Assembly: GCF_042186555.1 (NCBI RefSeq)
Contig: NC_133334.1
Location: 211,485,332-211,549,331, forward strand
From: Aquarana catesbeiana
Lineage: Eukaryota > Chordata > Amphibia > Anura > Ranidae
DNA: 64,000 bases
Reading direction: 5' to 3'
The first letter of the stretch is position 1; the number at the start of each line of letters is the position of its first letter. Shown here in pieces: positions 21,838-33,285 of this stretch. Made by a program: the position numbers and the translations under genes. The notes below the pieces were generated by a model, which worked only from the letters and a program-made list of their open reading frames with translations, made no database searches and was not told the origin of the DNA.

Positions 21838-24742
21838 GGTAAGTTCACCTTTACGACCGGATGCAGGAGAGGGTGAGCGTGTGAGAGTGAGTGTGCCGGG
21901 TGTCTCCTCTCCTTACCTTCCCATCGATCCTGAAGTGCCTGGCGCGACGAGGAGGCTGGTGCGGGGCTCGCTTGTGAGGCTGTCGGCATCTTCCCTTGGT
22001 TCTCCCCGGGGATTACTGTTTTGCTGGGCGCTCGCGATTGGAGTTGTCTCTCCCCGTCTCCCTGGACCGAATGCCGAGCTGAAGCCAAAACTGAGATGAA
22101 AGTCGGGCAGCATACGGAGCCGCCCGCGATCTCACTGGATTTTGCGGGATTTACGGCCGAGACCTGCAGCTGAGGTTACGAGCTGTCTTGCCGACACGGA
22201 GGAGGCCATCATTGTAATACATAAGGAGGAGAAAGATCAAGTGGATGTCTCCTCTTACCGCCCTATCTCACTATTATGCACTGATGTAAAAATCTTGGCC
22301 GAAGTGCTAGCAACCCATCTAAACAGATGTATTCAAAATTTGATACACCCTAATCAGTCGGGCTTCATTCCCAACAGATTAACTAGTACCAACATTAGAA
22401 GAGTCTTTTTAAACATGCAGATTCCAACTGGCAATGCAGGTTCTAGGGGCATTTTGGCCTTGGACGCTGGCAAGGCCTTCGATAACTACTTATGGAGTGT
22501 GCTAGAGAGATTTGGGTTTGGCCCTTCCTTTATCAGGTGGGTGAAATACTTTACAGCGAACCAAGAGCTAAAATAAAAATTAACAATGAATATTCAGAAT
22601 TATTCCAGTTGGAGAGAGGGATGAGACAGGGCTGTCCTTTGTACCCTCTATTGTTTGCTCTTGCAATGGAACCACTAGCAATTATGACTAGATCACGGCT
22701 AGATATACACAGGTTCCGGTGGCAAATGAAGGAGGACAAGATAGCACTGTACGCGGACGACATTCTGTTTTTTCTTGGAGATGTTGAAACCTCGCTAGAC
22801 AACGTGATACAAATGGTTGGTGAATTCGGGCAATTCTCTGGTCTGGTTGTCAACTGGGAGAAATCGGCTCTGCTACCGGTTGACCCACTGGGTAACCAGA
22901 CACCGCCTGGAGCTCCCCACTTGAAGGTGGTTGCCAAGCTGAAATATCTCGGTGTCTGGATTACGAGCGACATTAACCAGTATATCAATGATAACTTAGT
23001 CCCACTGTTACTTAAATTAAAGCAAAAGGGAGATATTTGGAGCTGACTCCCTCTATTCGTAGCAGGGCGTTGTAATTTAATAAAGATGATATGGCTATCA
23101 CAGATACTGTACTTGTTCCATACCTCTCCCATTTGGATAGGTCAGAAGTGGTTCAAGAGTATAGAATCCCTTTTTAGGGAATTCATTTTGAGGAAGGGTC
23201 AATCTAGGATCAGTCTACAAACCATGCAGTTACCGATTAAAGAAGGGGGTATGGCGGTCCCACACCCGAGATCATATTTCCTGGCATTCCAATTGCAACA
23301 TCTAATGGGTTGTGGAGCCCTGGGAGAGGGGAACCCTTGCAACAGAATGATGATAATGGGGACCCCACATATATACTAGTGGAGGTGTTAGAGGCGGACT
23401 CATTCATTCATAGTTGCCCAACGATAAAATTAGTCAGCAAAATATGGCAGGTAACGAAGGCATTAATGGAATATAATGGGGTAACAGAATACACCCCCTT
23501 ATGGAACAACAAAAATTTGGCAGAAGTAAGGAGTATAGAGAGACCTAGGGAATGGGAGAGGCTGAGTATTAACCGACTGGCTCAATTATATGAGGGCAAT
23601 CTCATGAAGACATTTGCGGACCTAAGACGGGAATTTGATATATCAAATAAAGCATTTTATAAATACCTGTAGATTAGGGACGCCATTCAAGCACAGTTTG
23701 GGTCACAAACCATTGAATGGACCCAGATCCCCACACTTTAAAAATAATTAACTAAGAGACTAATCTCTGAGCTGTATGCTAGATTAGGGGCTAGAATAAT
23801 AAGTGGAATAGGACCCTCTAGGAGAGCGGGGTGGGAGAGAGACATGGGGGCAATAACTAAGGAACAATGGGATAGGATCTTAGAACGAGGAGACTTGGTT
23901 TTGATTTCCCCCTCGCAGAAAGTCCCACTTGTTCCTAATTCATAGAGCTTACTATATCCCCAAAAAATGTTTCAATTCGGAAGGAGACAAAATGTTGAGT
24001 GCCCTAGATGTAAGGCGTCAGGAGATCTGATCCATATAGTGTGGAAGTGTCCCAAGCTACTTAGATACTGGGCGGAGATAGTAGCTAGGATAAATAAAAC
24101 TTTTGGGACCACACTAGAACCTGAGGTCAAGACTTGCCTATTAGGAAGCTTGGAGGAAGGTAGAGTCCCGACCGGTGCCATTGAAGTAGTGTTGAAATGC
24201 CTGTTTCAGGCGAGAAAATTAATAGCACAGAAATGGCAGGCACAGATTCCCCCGACATTGGAGAACTGGGTTGAGACCATTAACTCAATGGTATGGAGTG
24301 AAAGGGCGATATGTATCAGGCAGGGTAATCACAGTAAGTTTGAAAGAATGTGGAGGCCCTGGCTGGACGAGATGAGGTGTCCTCTATAAGGGGATGGTGA
24401 GAGATTCTCTCACATTCCTTGCCACCCCCTCATCTTGGTTCTCTCTCCCTTACGTGACGCTGGATGCTTCTCTCTTTTAAATCTCCCTTGTTCAGGGAGA
24501 TGGCTTCTCCCTTCTTCTTCGGCTTTACAATTTCTGAAGTATACGCACAACTAACGACTGAGTGGTGTGTGGGAGGGAGGGTGGGAGTAGGTTTAGAGGG
24601 AGGGAAGGTATAGTAATGATAATTCTGTTTTTTTCTTTCTTTGTACTATGTAATATTATATAATATTTTATGATGTTGCATGTTTTTTCTCTTTTTGATA
24701 TTGAAAAATAATAAAAATGAAGAGGTTTTAAAAAAAAAAAAT
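21838..24742 (+). mobile_element. L1-type LINE, truncated or internally deleted
   Basis: It contains a damaged ORF2 (22196-24389), a 3' UTR and a terminal A-run at about 24730-24742. The GC-rich 21860-22190 precedes ORF2 without APE endonuclease sequence. It may be a 5' UTR joined to ORF2 by an internal deletion, or an unrelated repeat. Bases at about 21833-21855 look like the TTAAAG class. Confidence 0.75.
22196..24389 (+). pseudogene. L1-type ORF2 reverse transcriptase pseudogene
   Basis: RT motifs run in order across broken frames: SYRPISLLCTDVKILA, then NQSGFIPNR, a D-containing ALDAGKAFD, RQGCPLYPLLF, and ALYADDILFF with the catalytic YADD at about 22750-22761. A C-terminal segment carries CPRCKASGDLIHIVWKC, the C-x2-C-x7-H-x4-C motif of L1 ORF2 tails (about 23999-24052). 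Reading is broken by a frame change near 22560, a stop at 23043-23045 and further breaks after 23379 and 23672. The endonuclease domain is missing. L1-type elements copy by target-primed reverse transcription; this copy cannot. Confidence 0.9.
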
Positions 24743-24774
24743 TAATCCACCTTCCTACAGATTTATGTGGCAAT

Positions 24775-25228
24775 CCATGAGACTATTCATGGTCATATGG
24801 ATCTTTGGAAGGATGTAAAAATATTGATGACCAATTGACCAGAAAGGAGCAAATTCATCACTGTTTAAATGTTATCTATCTTTGCAGCCCCAATATTAAA
24901 TTTGGTCCTTGAATTCATTTAGAATCGGGGTTGAAAGGGGAAAAACCTCAGCATCATATAAAGATTACAGCAGCCTTGCTTTTATCCGCTGGCACAATTG
25001 CAACAGATTTGAAATCAGATAATTACTTTATATCATATTTAAAACATTACGTAAGGGATAAACATTGGACTGTGTGCATGTGAAAACACTGCCACCCTGT
25101 GGACAATCAAAGTGAGCAAGGCTTCAAAGAAAACTAGTTAGTTTTATATAGCAAATATGATTTTTTTTTTTTAAGTTTGTACATGTTTAAACTGTGGTTT
25201 GTATTATGATTTTTATATCCATATTTGT

Positions 25229-25307
<79 letters not shown>

Positions 25308-25555
25308 ATTGAATATATCCCTATGGCACTTATTTAAAGACAAAGCACAGAAAAAAACCTGCGTAGCCTGTCCTGTCACCGCGGGCAAAGAGGAGAGTAA
25401 GCTGTGAGGATTTCAAATCCCCTGACTGGTAAAGTGGTGAAACTTACACTTTAAGCTATTTGCTTTGCTGACCAAATGTTCTTTATCTCTTCTGGCCAAA
25501 GGTCTTTAAGACTTTTTCCCCTTAGGACATCTAGGAATGTATTACAATATTGCAA
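24775..25555. other. Intronic stretch with TA microsatellite
   Basis: Apart from the (TA)n run at 25231-25304, no element or gene is recognised. Confidence 0.6.
25231..25304. repeat. TA microsatellite
   Basis: An uninterrupted (AT)n run of about 74 bp. Confidence 0.97.
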
Positions 25556-26048
25556 AATATTGCCCACCATGCCAGCTATCAGTGCCCACTAGTGGCAGCA
25601 ATCACTGCCCACCACTGCCCACAAGTGCCACCAATCAGTGCCCATTAGCGATGCCAGTCCGTGCTGGCAATCAGTGCCGCCTATCAGTGCTACCCATCAA
25701 TGCCCATCACTGCTGTCAATCAATGCCCATCAGAATGCCCATCAGTGACACCCACCAATGCCCATCAGTACCGCCTATCCGTGCTGCCTATCAGTGTCCA
25801 ACAGTGCCGCCTATCAGTGCCCACCAGTGCCGCCTATTAGTGCCCATCAGTGCCACCTATCAGTGCCCATCAGTGCCACATATCAGTGCCCATAAGTGTG
25901 GCATACTTGTGCCTCCTTATCAGTGCCACCTAATCAGTGCCCATAAGTTCCTCCTCATCAGTGCCCACAAGTGCCACCTCATCAATGCCCACCAGTTCAG
26001 CCTATCAGTGCCCATCAGTGCCGCCTCATCAGCGCACATCAGTGAAGG
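25556..26048. repeat. Degenerate 23-bp minisatellite
   Basis: About 20 imperfect units of the type CAGTGCCCATCAGTGCCACC + TAT. Its CAGTGCC core also occurs in the array at 30187-30615. Confidence 0.85.
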
Positions 26049-26049
26049 T

Positions 26050-26328
26050 GAAAAGTTACTTAGTTACAAAATTTACTGACAGAAAAAAAGTAAAAAACAT
26101 TTTTTTTTCAAAATTTTTGGTCTTTTTTTTTGTAAAAAGTAAAAAACCCAACAGTGATTAAATACCACCAAAAGAAAGCTCTATTTGTGTGAAGAAAATA
26201 ATAAAAAATTTGTTTGGGTACAGTGTAGCACGACCGTGCAATTGTCATTCAAAGTGTGACAGCGCTGAAGGCTGAAAAATGACTGGGGCAGGAAGGGGGT
26301 TAAGTGCCCGGTAGGCAAGTGGTTAAAG
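26050..26328. mobile_element. Repeat fragment ending AAGTGGTTAA, copy 1
   Basis: It contains AAATACCACCAAAAGAAAGC, TTGTCATTCAAAGTGTGA and ends GCCCGGTAGGCAAGTGGTTAA. The same ordered motifs close the repeat ending at 35165. The terminal CCACTT/TTAA resembles the K family. Confidence 0.65.
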
Positions 26329-26474
26329 AGGAACTGCAGTCTACTGACATAATTTGTATGAAAACTATCTTTGCCATTCTGAAGTTTCCCTTCAACCACT
26401 TTACATAAATATTTTATATATACTGTGATTTTGTACTTGCTAAAAATGATGCAGAAACCTCCCTCCACTGAGTC

Positions 26475-28522
26475 CATAGTTGCCAACATTGTAAAAAAAA
26501 CTTTCGGGACACTTTTTTGGCTGTAGGCGGAGTATTATTATAATTAGGGGGCGGGGGCATGCATTTGTAGGCATGGCACAGGGAAAATAAAAATGCGGCA
26601 AGGAATGGGCGTGGTTTACGTGAAATAGTGGGTGTGGCTCAAATGGGTATGGCTCAAAGGGGTGTGGTTAGAGTCTGAGGTGAATGAGGGATGGAGAGCG
26701 AAAGGGGGGGAGAGGGATGGAGGGAAAGCAGCCCCAGATCCTTCACAACAATAGAAATATGTGTATTCTAGAAAGTTTAACAATCAGCAGATAAAGATAC
26801 TCCAAACACCTGGTGTTAGCACTTCAATAATTCCGGCACCATGGTTGATATAGTGTCAGGATGATTGAAGTGCATTATTTCTATCATTACATTGTAATAT
26901 AGAATGAAATCATTCAACTCACCATAATGCTGAATCAGTGGGATCCCTGAGCGTGTCACCTTCCACGTTGCCTGCCACCAGCAGAGTCCGTCCTTGCATC
27001 AGGTGCCCCCAGCAGAGTCCGTCTGTGCATCAGGTGTCCCCAGGGGAGCCCCTCCTTACACCTGGTGTCCCCAGCAGAGCCCATCCTTACATCTGGTGTC
27101 CCCAGTGGAGCCCCTCCTTACATCTGGTGTCCCCAGCGGAGCCCCTCCTTACATCTGGTGTCCCCAGCAGAGCCCCTCCTTACATCTGGTGTCCCCAGCA
27201 GAGCCCTCCTTACATCTGGTGTCCCCAGCGGAGCCCCTCCTTACATATAGTGTCCCCGGCAGAGCCCCTCTTTACATCTGGTGTCCCCAGCAGAGCCCTC
27301 CTTACATCTGGTGTCCCCAGCGGAGCCCCTCCTTAGATCTGGTGTCCCCAGCGGAGCCCCTCCTTACATCTGATGTCCCCAGCGGAGCTCCTCCTTACAT
27401 CTGATGATTGGAGTGCATTATTTCTATCATTACATTGTAATATAGAATGAAATCATTCAACTCACCATAATGCTGAATCAGTGGGATCCCTGAGCGTGTC
27501 ACCTGCCACGTTGCCTGCCACCAGCAGAGTCCGTCCTTGCATCAGGTGCCCCCAGCAGAGTCCGTCTTTGCATCAGGTGTCCCCAGGGGAGCCCCTCCTT
27601 ACACCTGGTGTCCCCAGCAGAGCCCATCCTTACATCTGGTGTCCCCAGTGGAGCCCCTCCTTACATCTAGTGTCCCCAGCGGAGCCCCTCCTTACATCTG
27701 GTGTCCCCAGCAGAGCCCCTCCTTACATCTGGTGTCCCCAGCAGAGCCCTCCTTACATCTGGTGTCCCCAGCGGAGCCCCTCCTTAGATCGGGTGTCCCC
27801 AGCGGAGCCCCTCCTTACATCTGGTGTCCCCAGCGGAGCCCCTCCTTAGATCTGGTGTCCCCAGCGGAGCCCCTCCTTAGATCTGGTGTCCCCAGCGGAG
27901 CCCCTCCTTACATCTGGTGTCCCCAGCGGAGCCCCTGCTTACATCTGGTGTCCACAGCGGACCCCTCCTTACATCTGGTGTCCCCAGCGGAGCCCCTCCT
28001 TACATCTGGTGTCCCCAGCAGAGCCCTCCTTACATCTGGTGTCCCCAGCGGAGCCCTCCTTACATCTGGTGTCCCCAGCGGAGCCCCTCCTTACATCTGG
28101 TGTCCCCAGCGGAGCCCCTCCTTACATCTGGTGTCCCCAGCGGAGTCCCTCCTTACATCTGGTGTCCCCAGGGCCTCTCCTTACATCAGGTGTCCCCACG
28201 GGGGAAAGTGACAAGAGAGGTGCCGCCATAACCCCTTGCAGCCCTCTCCAGCCTCCTCCGTGCTCCTGTCCCGCCATAACCACAGACTTGAACTGGGACA
28301 GTGTCACCCAGCCGAGGTGTGGAACGCAAGCCGCTTCCTCATACACAGCGCTGCTACACAGGAAGGCTTAGCCAGACCATATCAGCTTCCGGGTTACATT
28401 AAAGGTCACGGCATGCTGGGGGGCAAGAATTTCCCGGGACATTACCCGGGAAGTGCTAAAATCGTGAAAAAGGTCCAAATCCCGTGAATGTCCCAGGAAA
28501 TTCGGGACAGTTGGTAAGTATG
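26475..28522. mobile_element. 2.0-kb element built around a 31-bp minisatellite
   Basis: Ends CATAGTTGCCAAC and GTTGGTAAGTATG are inverted (11 of 13). TGAGTC lies immediately outside both ends (26469-26474 and 28523-28528), a candidate 6-bp target duplication. No transposase is present. The superfamily is uncertain. Confidence 0.6.
26985..28200. repeat. 31-bp minisatellite in two blocks
   Basis: The unit is CCTTACATCTGGTGTCCCCA followed by GCGGAGCCCCT. Blocks run about 26985-27405 and 27526-28200. The roughly 120 bp between them (27406-27525) repeat 26861-26984 almost exactly, so flank and array start were duplicated together. Confidence 0.92.
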
Positions 28523-28530
28523 TGAGTCTG

Positions 28531-29290
28531 GGTGCAACCATTTTAACTGTGGGCAGCTGAAGCTGCTGCCTGTTCCTGGATTTACCCAGATACACACCTC
28601 CAGCTCTTCAGCTCTCATTGGCCCTCCTATGACTCATCCCCCCTCCCTTGCTGGCAAACTCTCACAAGAGTGAGAGAGAGAGCTGTGCATGATGTCATTA
28701 GCCTTGGCTTGTTACCAGACAAGAAACAGGAAGTGGGCTGTATAAGGTTTACTGACAGAAAAAAAATGTTTTACTATACATAGTTAAAACAACAAGGGCA
28801 GAGGATTGTATAGATGGAAAGTTGAAAAAATTACTGAAGGTCAGCTTTAAAGAAGCACAATTGTAACTAATTCACTGTAACGTGTTTCTTAAAAAATACA
28901 AGAGTGACATCTACTGGCTATATGAATGTTCCTAAAGAAATCTAAAATGGAGTGCTTGTAAATGAGTTAATAGACTTTGCACCAAAACCAATATTGGTTG
29001 TATAAAATGTAACAGTTCAATAGTTAAATTTACCTCATAAATGTAATAATTACTCTCAGTGTTGCTTAATTTTGCCAGGTTTTCAGGTTAAAAAAAAAAA
29101 CCTGTATTTTAAAGGTTATAAAATTTGATGTGGGAAGGTGCAATGGTGAAGTAAACCTGAGAAAAGCAGCAAATGTGAATATTTTTAAAAAAAATATTTA
29201 ATTGAAAATAATACAGTTCAGCAGGTTTTGGGTGCTTAAGTTTTTTTGGAGAAAAAGTCAGAAATTCTTCATAGATCAGCAAAGCGCAGC
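28531..29290. other. Intronic stretch without recognised feature
   Basis: No gene or bounded element is recognised. A motif TCAGCTTTAAAGAAG near 28844 may be a TTAAAG-class end. Confidence 0.45.
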
Positions 29291-29294
29291 CGTT

Positions 29295-29620
29295 GTTTTC
29301 TGCTGCTGTCAATCAAATCCAATGATGCGGGAGCCGGAGGGCGGGGCTGAGTCCTCCTGTCTGTGTCAATAGATGCAGCAGCAGGACACGGGAGCGTTTC
29401 CGCATGAGTAGTCCGAGGAAGAGCGGCTCTCCCAACGGGGCACTCGAGAAGAGGAGGAGCCAGGAGCACTGCTGAGGGAGCACAGGGGCACTCGAGAAGA
29501 GGAGGAGCCAGGAACATTGCTGAGGGACCCCAAAAGAGGAGGATTGGGGCCACTCTGTGCAAAACAACTGCACAGAGGAGGTAAGTATAACATGTTTGTT
29601 TAAAAAAAAAAACTTTAGTT
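29295..29620 (+). repeat. Interspersed repeat family X, copy 2
   Basis: It has the same ordered motifs as 14674-14935 (CTGCTGTCAATCA, GGAGGAGCCAGGA, TGTGCAAAACAACTG, GTAAGTATAACATGTTTG). It has a local internal duplication of GGGGCACTCGAGAAGAGGAG at about 29437 and 29485. Confidence 0.65.
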
Positions 29621-30186
29621 ATCCTTTAAAGTGTATATATGGTAAAAATGTAAAATCATATATTCACTTCCACATTTGTTTCAATTATTTCTAGCCTACT
29701 ACGCGGGCGCGCATCGGGGAAATTCTGTGTTGGCCGTGTCCCTTGGCCATTTAGCACTCGATCGGTGTGTCCAACAAGAGATTATTTTAAAAGGACCCTA
29801 ATAAAAGGGACACTTGTACCCCCCGGTACAAAGGGACTTTAAAGGCAAACCAAGGAAATTTTTATAAAAACATGTTATTTATTTGAAAAAATGCTTAAAA
29901 AACGCATATATAAAACCATAATAATAGTAGTCTATACAGTAGTCTATACAGAACATTGGTACAATACAAGACATTTTGCACATTGAATTTGTAGAGAATA
30001 TACTAAGGTGATGGTGTCCTTTCTTCAGAGGCGTTTTTAGAAGAGGAAAAAAGTATGTTCAGTATTGAATCATATAAAAAATTGTATATATATACACAAA
30101 GATGTGCATATGAGATCATCTCTCATTGCCGGCTGAGAGAGCGACCTGTGCTGCAGCTTGTGAGTTCAACAGTAAAAAAAAGTAAA

Positions 30187-30615
30187 TACAGTGCCCACAG
30201 TACATATCAGTGCCATCTGTCAATGCCATCTGACATTGCCATCTGTCAGTGCCATCTGTCATCAGTATCACCTATCAGTGCCATCTGTCATCAGTGCCAC
30301 CTGTAAGTGTCACGTGCCATCTGCCATCAGTGTCACGTGTCATCAGTGCCACGTATCTGAGCCATCTGTCATCAGTGCCAGGTGTCATCAGTGCCACGTA
30401 TCAGTACCATCTGCCATCAGTGTCACGTGTCATCAGTGCCATGTATCAGTGGCATCAGTGTCACATGTCATCAGTGCCACGTATCAGTGCCATCTGTCAC
30501 CAGTGCCACATCAGTGTCATGTGTCATCAGTGTCACGTATTAGTGTCATCTGCCATCTGTCATTAGTGTCACGTAATCAGTGCTATTTGTCATCAGTGTC
30601 ACGTGTCATCAGTGC
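30187..30615. repeat. Degenerate minisatellite of about 29 bp
   Basis: Imperfect units of CAGTGCCATCTGTCATCAGT + GCCACGTAT run directly up to the piggyBac start codon. Confidence 0.82.
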
Positions 30616-30619
30616 AACA

Positions 30620-32403
30620 ATGTCTAGAAGATTATTTTCAGCCAAGGAGGCGTACAACATTCTTGCGGCCGATGAGAGCAACAGGGAGCTCTCCGCTTCG
30701 GATTCCTCCTCAAATTCAGATTCTGAGTCTGACGTTGACTACGAGCCTGTCTTAAGCAGTGGAACACTGACAGTCTCAGAGGAGGATGAGAGTCCGCCCA
30801 CCAGACGAAGGCGTTCTGGTGAGGAGGCAGTGCCATCCACCAGCACTGCAGTGCCATCCACCAGCACCGCAGTACCTCGGCAAAGGCCACGTACCACAAA
30901 GGGTTAGGTCCCATGCCAGCCTTCCCTATTCCCTTCAGAACCCCTTGTGGCTTCCTCCTAATTCAGGAGAAGCTAACATTTCCCCTTTCACTGCCCAGCC
31001 AGGAGTCCAGATGGACACAGAAAATTTTTCCCCGATTTTTTTTCCATTTAAGTTTTACTGAGGACATGCTAGCATCAATTGTGGCCCAGTGCAACCTGTA
31101 TGCACAACAATTCATAGTAAGTAACCCAACGTCCTATTATGCCCGTCCCTACGAATGGAGAGCCCTAACAGTGGAGGAGTTTAAAATTTTTTTGGGCCTC
31201 ACATTCTGTATGGGACTAACCAAAAAAAATGAATTACGTTCATATTGGTCAACCTTCCCCATCCATCACATGCCCATCATTTCCTCAGTAATGCCCAGAA
31301 CCAGATACCTCATGATTATGAGATTCCTACACTATAATGATAATACCCAGTGCCTTCCCCGAAATTACCCAAATTTTGACAAGCTTTATAAAATTCGGCC
31401 ACTACTAAATTATTTTTCTGAAATCTTCCCCCAGTTGTTTACCCCAGACCAACACATATGCGTGGATGAGTCAAATTATCAAATTTTCTGGCAGGCTGGG
31501 CATAAAACAATTTATTCCCACCAAAAGGGCCCGCTATGGGGTGGAGCTGTATAAATTGTGCGACCGAGCCACAGGGTATACATATGCCTTCATGGTATAC
31601 GAAGGGAAAGACACCCAGCTGCATCCCCCTAATTGCCCAGACTACATAGGATCAAGCGGGAAAGTCGTTTGGGAAGTCATAAACCCACTCCTGGAGAAAA
31701 GCTACCATTTGTACGTAGATAACTTTTATACAAGTTTGCCCGTGTTCCACAACCTTCACAGAAAGAACACTAAAGGAAATGTGGCACCGCAAGGAAGAAC
31801 CGGAAGGGCTTTCCTCAAAGCCTCATCAACAAGAAGCTAAGAAGAGGGGAGACGGCGAGTTTACAGAATGAGGAAATTCTGGCTGTGAAGTGAAGGGACA
31901 GAAAGGGATGTCTATGTGCTTTCTTCGATCCACAACAATACATTCATTGAGATCACCAGGAGGAATGGCCCAATCCAAAAACCAAAATGTATCCACAAAT
32001 ACAATATTTTCATGGGGGGTGTCGACTTCAATGACCAAATGCTCGAACCCTACTTTGCCACAAGACAAACATACCAGTGGTATAAAAAAGTTTCAATATA
32101 TTTGTTTAATTTAGCCATATACAACAGCTACGTTATCTATCGCAACTCCACTGAAAGCCCCAAATCCTTCCTTGGCTACTAGGAGGAAATCACCACTGCC
32201 CTTATATTCCCGAACGGCCCACCAAAAAACATTCAATCCGGTGTGATTAGCAGACTCTCCGAACGCCACTTTCCCGATAAAATCCCTCCCAGACCAACAG
32301 GCCAAAAATGTCAAAAAAATGCCGGGTGTGGACCAGAGGAGGAGTTAGAAGAGACACCATTTATCATTGTCCCCATGTCCTTCCCAACCAGGCCTCTGCA
32401 TAG
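30620..32403 (+). pseudogene. piggyBac-type transposase pseudogene
   Basis: The ATG at 30620 starts MSRRLFSAKEAYNIL and an acidic, Ser-rich N-terminus (SSSNSDSESDVDYEP) typical of piggyBac transposases. The stop after RPRTTKG (30905-30907) and frame changes follow. The DDE_Tnp_1_7 core is recognisable in two frames. Candidate catalytic aspartates are in CVDESNYQ (31465-31467), LYVDNFYTSL (31718-31720) and GGVDFNDQML (32024-32026), matching the family triad. A remnant of the C-terminal Cys-rich finger (KCRVWTRGGVRRDTIYHCP) ends at 32403, with one expected Cys replaced by Trp. At least three frameshifts and several stops make it non-functional. Element ends and TTAA target sites were not located. 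Confidence 0.9.
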
Positions 32404-32498
32404 TTGACTGTTTTCGCTTATTATGTATGTAAGTATGGTAAACATAACCCTCACTTCCTGCCATTTACCTTCACATCCCTTATGCCTCTACTTGCTCT

Positions 32499-32740
32499 GT
32501 AACTGACCTTGGCTTGTTATTCGACCACGCTTCTGTCTACTGATTATGTTCATACCTCTGCCTGATCTGGAACTGACCCTGGCTTGTTATTTGACCACAC
32601 TTCTGCCTACCGATTCTGTTCATACCTCTACCTGATCTGGAACTGACCCTGGCTTGTTATTCAACCACGCTTCTGCCTATCGATTCTGTACATACCTCTG
32701 CCTGATCTGGAACTGACCCTGGGCTGTTTGACCATGCTTT
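32499..32740. repeat. 70-bp tandem repeat, about 3.5 units
   Basis: The unit begins GAACTGACCCTGGCTTGTTA and ends ACCTGATCTG; unit starts are near 32499, 32570, 32640 and 32710. A looser CCTGCCTGCTGCCTG repeat continues to about 33220. Confidence 0.8.
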
Positions 32741-33285
32741 TTGCCTGCCTCTTGGACTGATCTTGTACCCTGCCACGAGACTAGTGGGATTCATAACACA
32801 GGGGTTTCCCATATGTGAGGGGCTCCAGAATTGTTTTTCTGGATGAAGAAAACTATTTTTTTTTCTCATTCTTAGATTAGGGTCTGGAGACTCGGAGGCT
32901 TCAAAGAGATTTGGGTGGGAGAAGCCTCTACCCCTGTCCCCATTCTGTCCTGAACGAGGCCCTACTTCTGCCTGCTGCCTGTAGGACCTATGCCATCATG
33001 CCTCTGCCTGTCGCTTGAACTGACCACACCACCTGGACCATGTTCCTGCCTACTAACAGGACCAATATTTTGACACTGCTGACAATCTCTGCCTGCACTG
33101 ACCCTGGACTGTATATGGACAGTATCCCTGCCTGCTGCCTGTACTGACTATGGACAGTATTCCTGCCTGTTGCCTGGATAATTGTGTTCGCTTTTGCTGA
33201 CCAAGTCCCTGCCTGCTGCCTGGACCAGTGCTATCCTCCTGTGGACAACTGCGCTACTAAAACCACAGGTAATCTTTTGTTTACC

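Noticed and set aside
26985..28200. CRISPR-like array
   Set aside because: Units are contiguous with no unique spacers, and the genome is eukaryotic with introns and LINEs.
26938..28371. Several overlapping Pro/Ser-rich frames of 100-224 residues
   Set aside because: They come from a 31-bp minisatellite, whose frame rotates every unit to give a 31-residue pattern in all three frames. No codon bias or start context supports a gene.
30191..30619. N-terminal extension of the piggyBac frame rich in CHLS and ISA repeats
   Set aside because: It is minisatellite sequence read in frame. The transposase starts at 30620.
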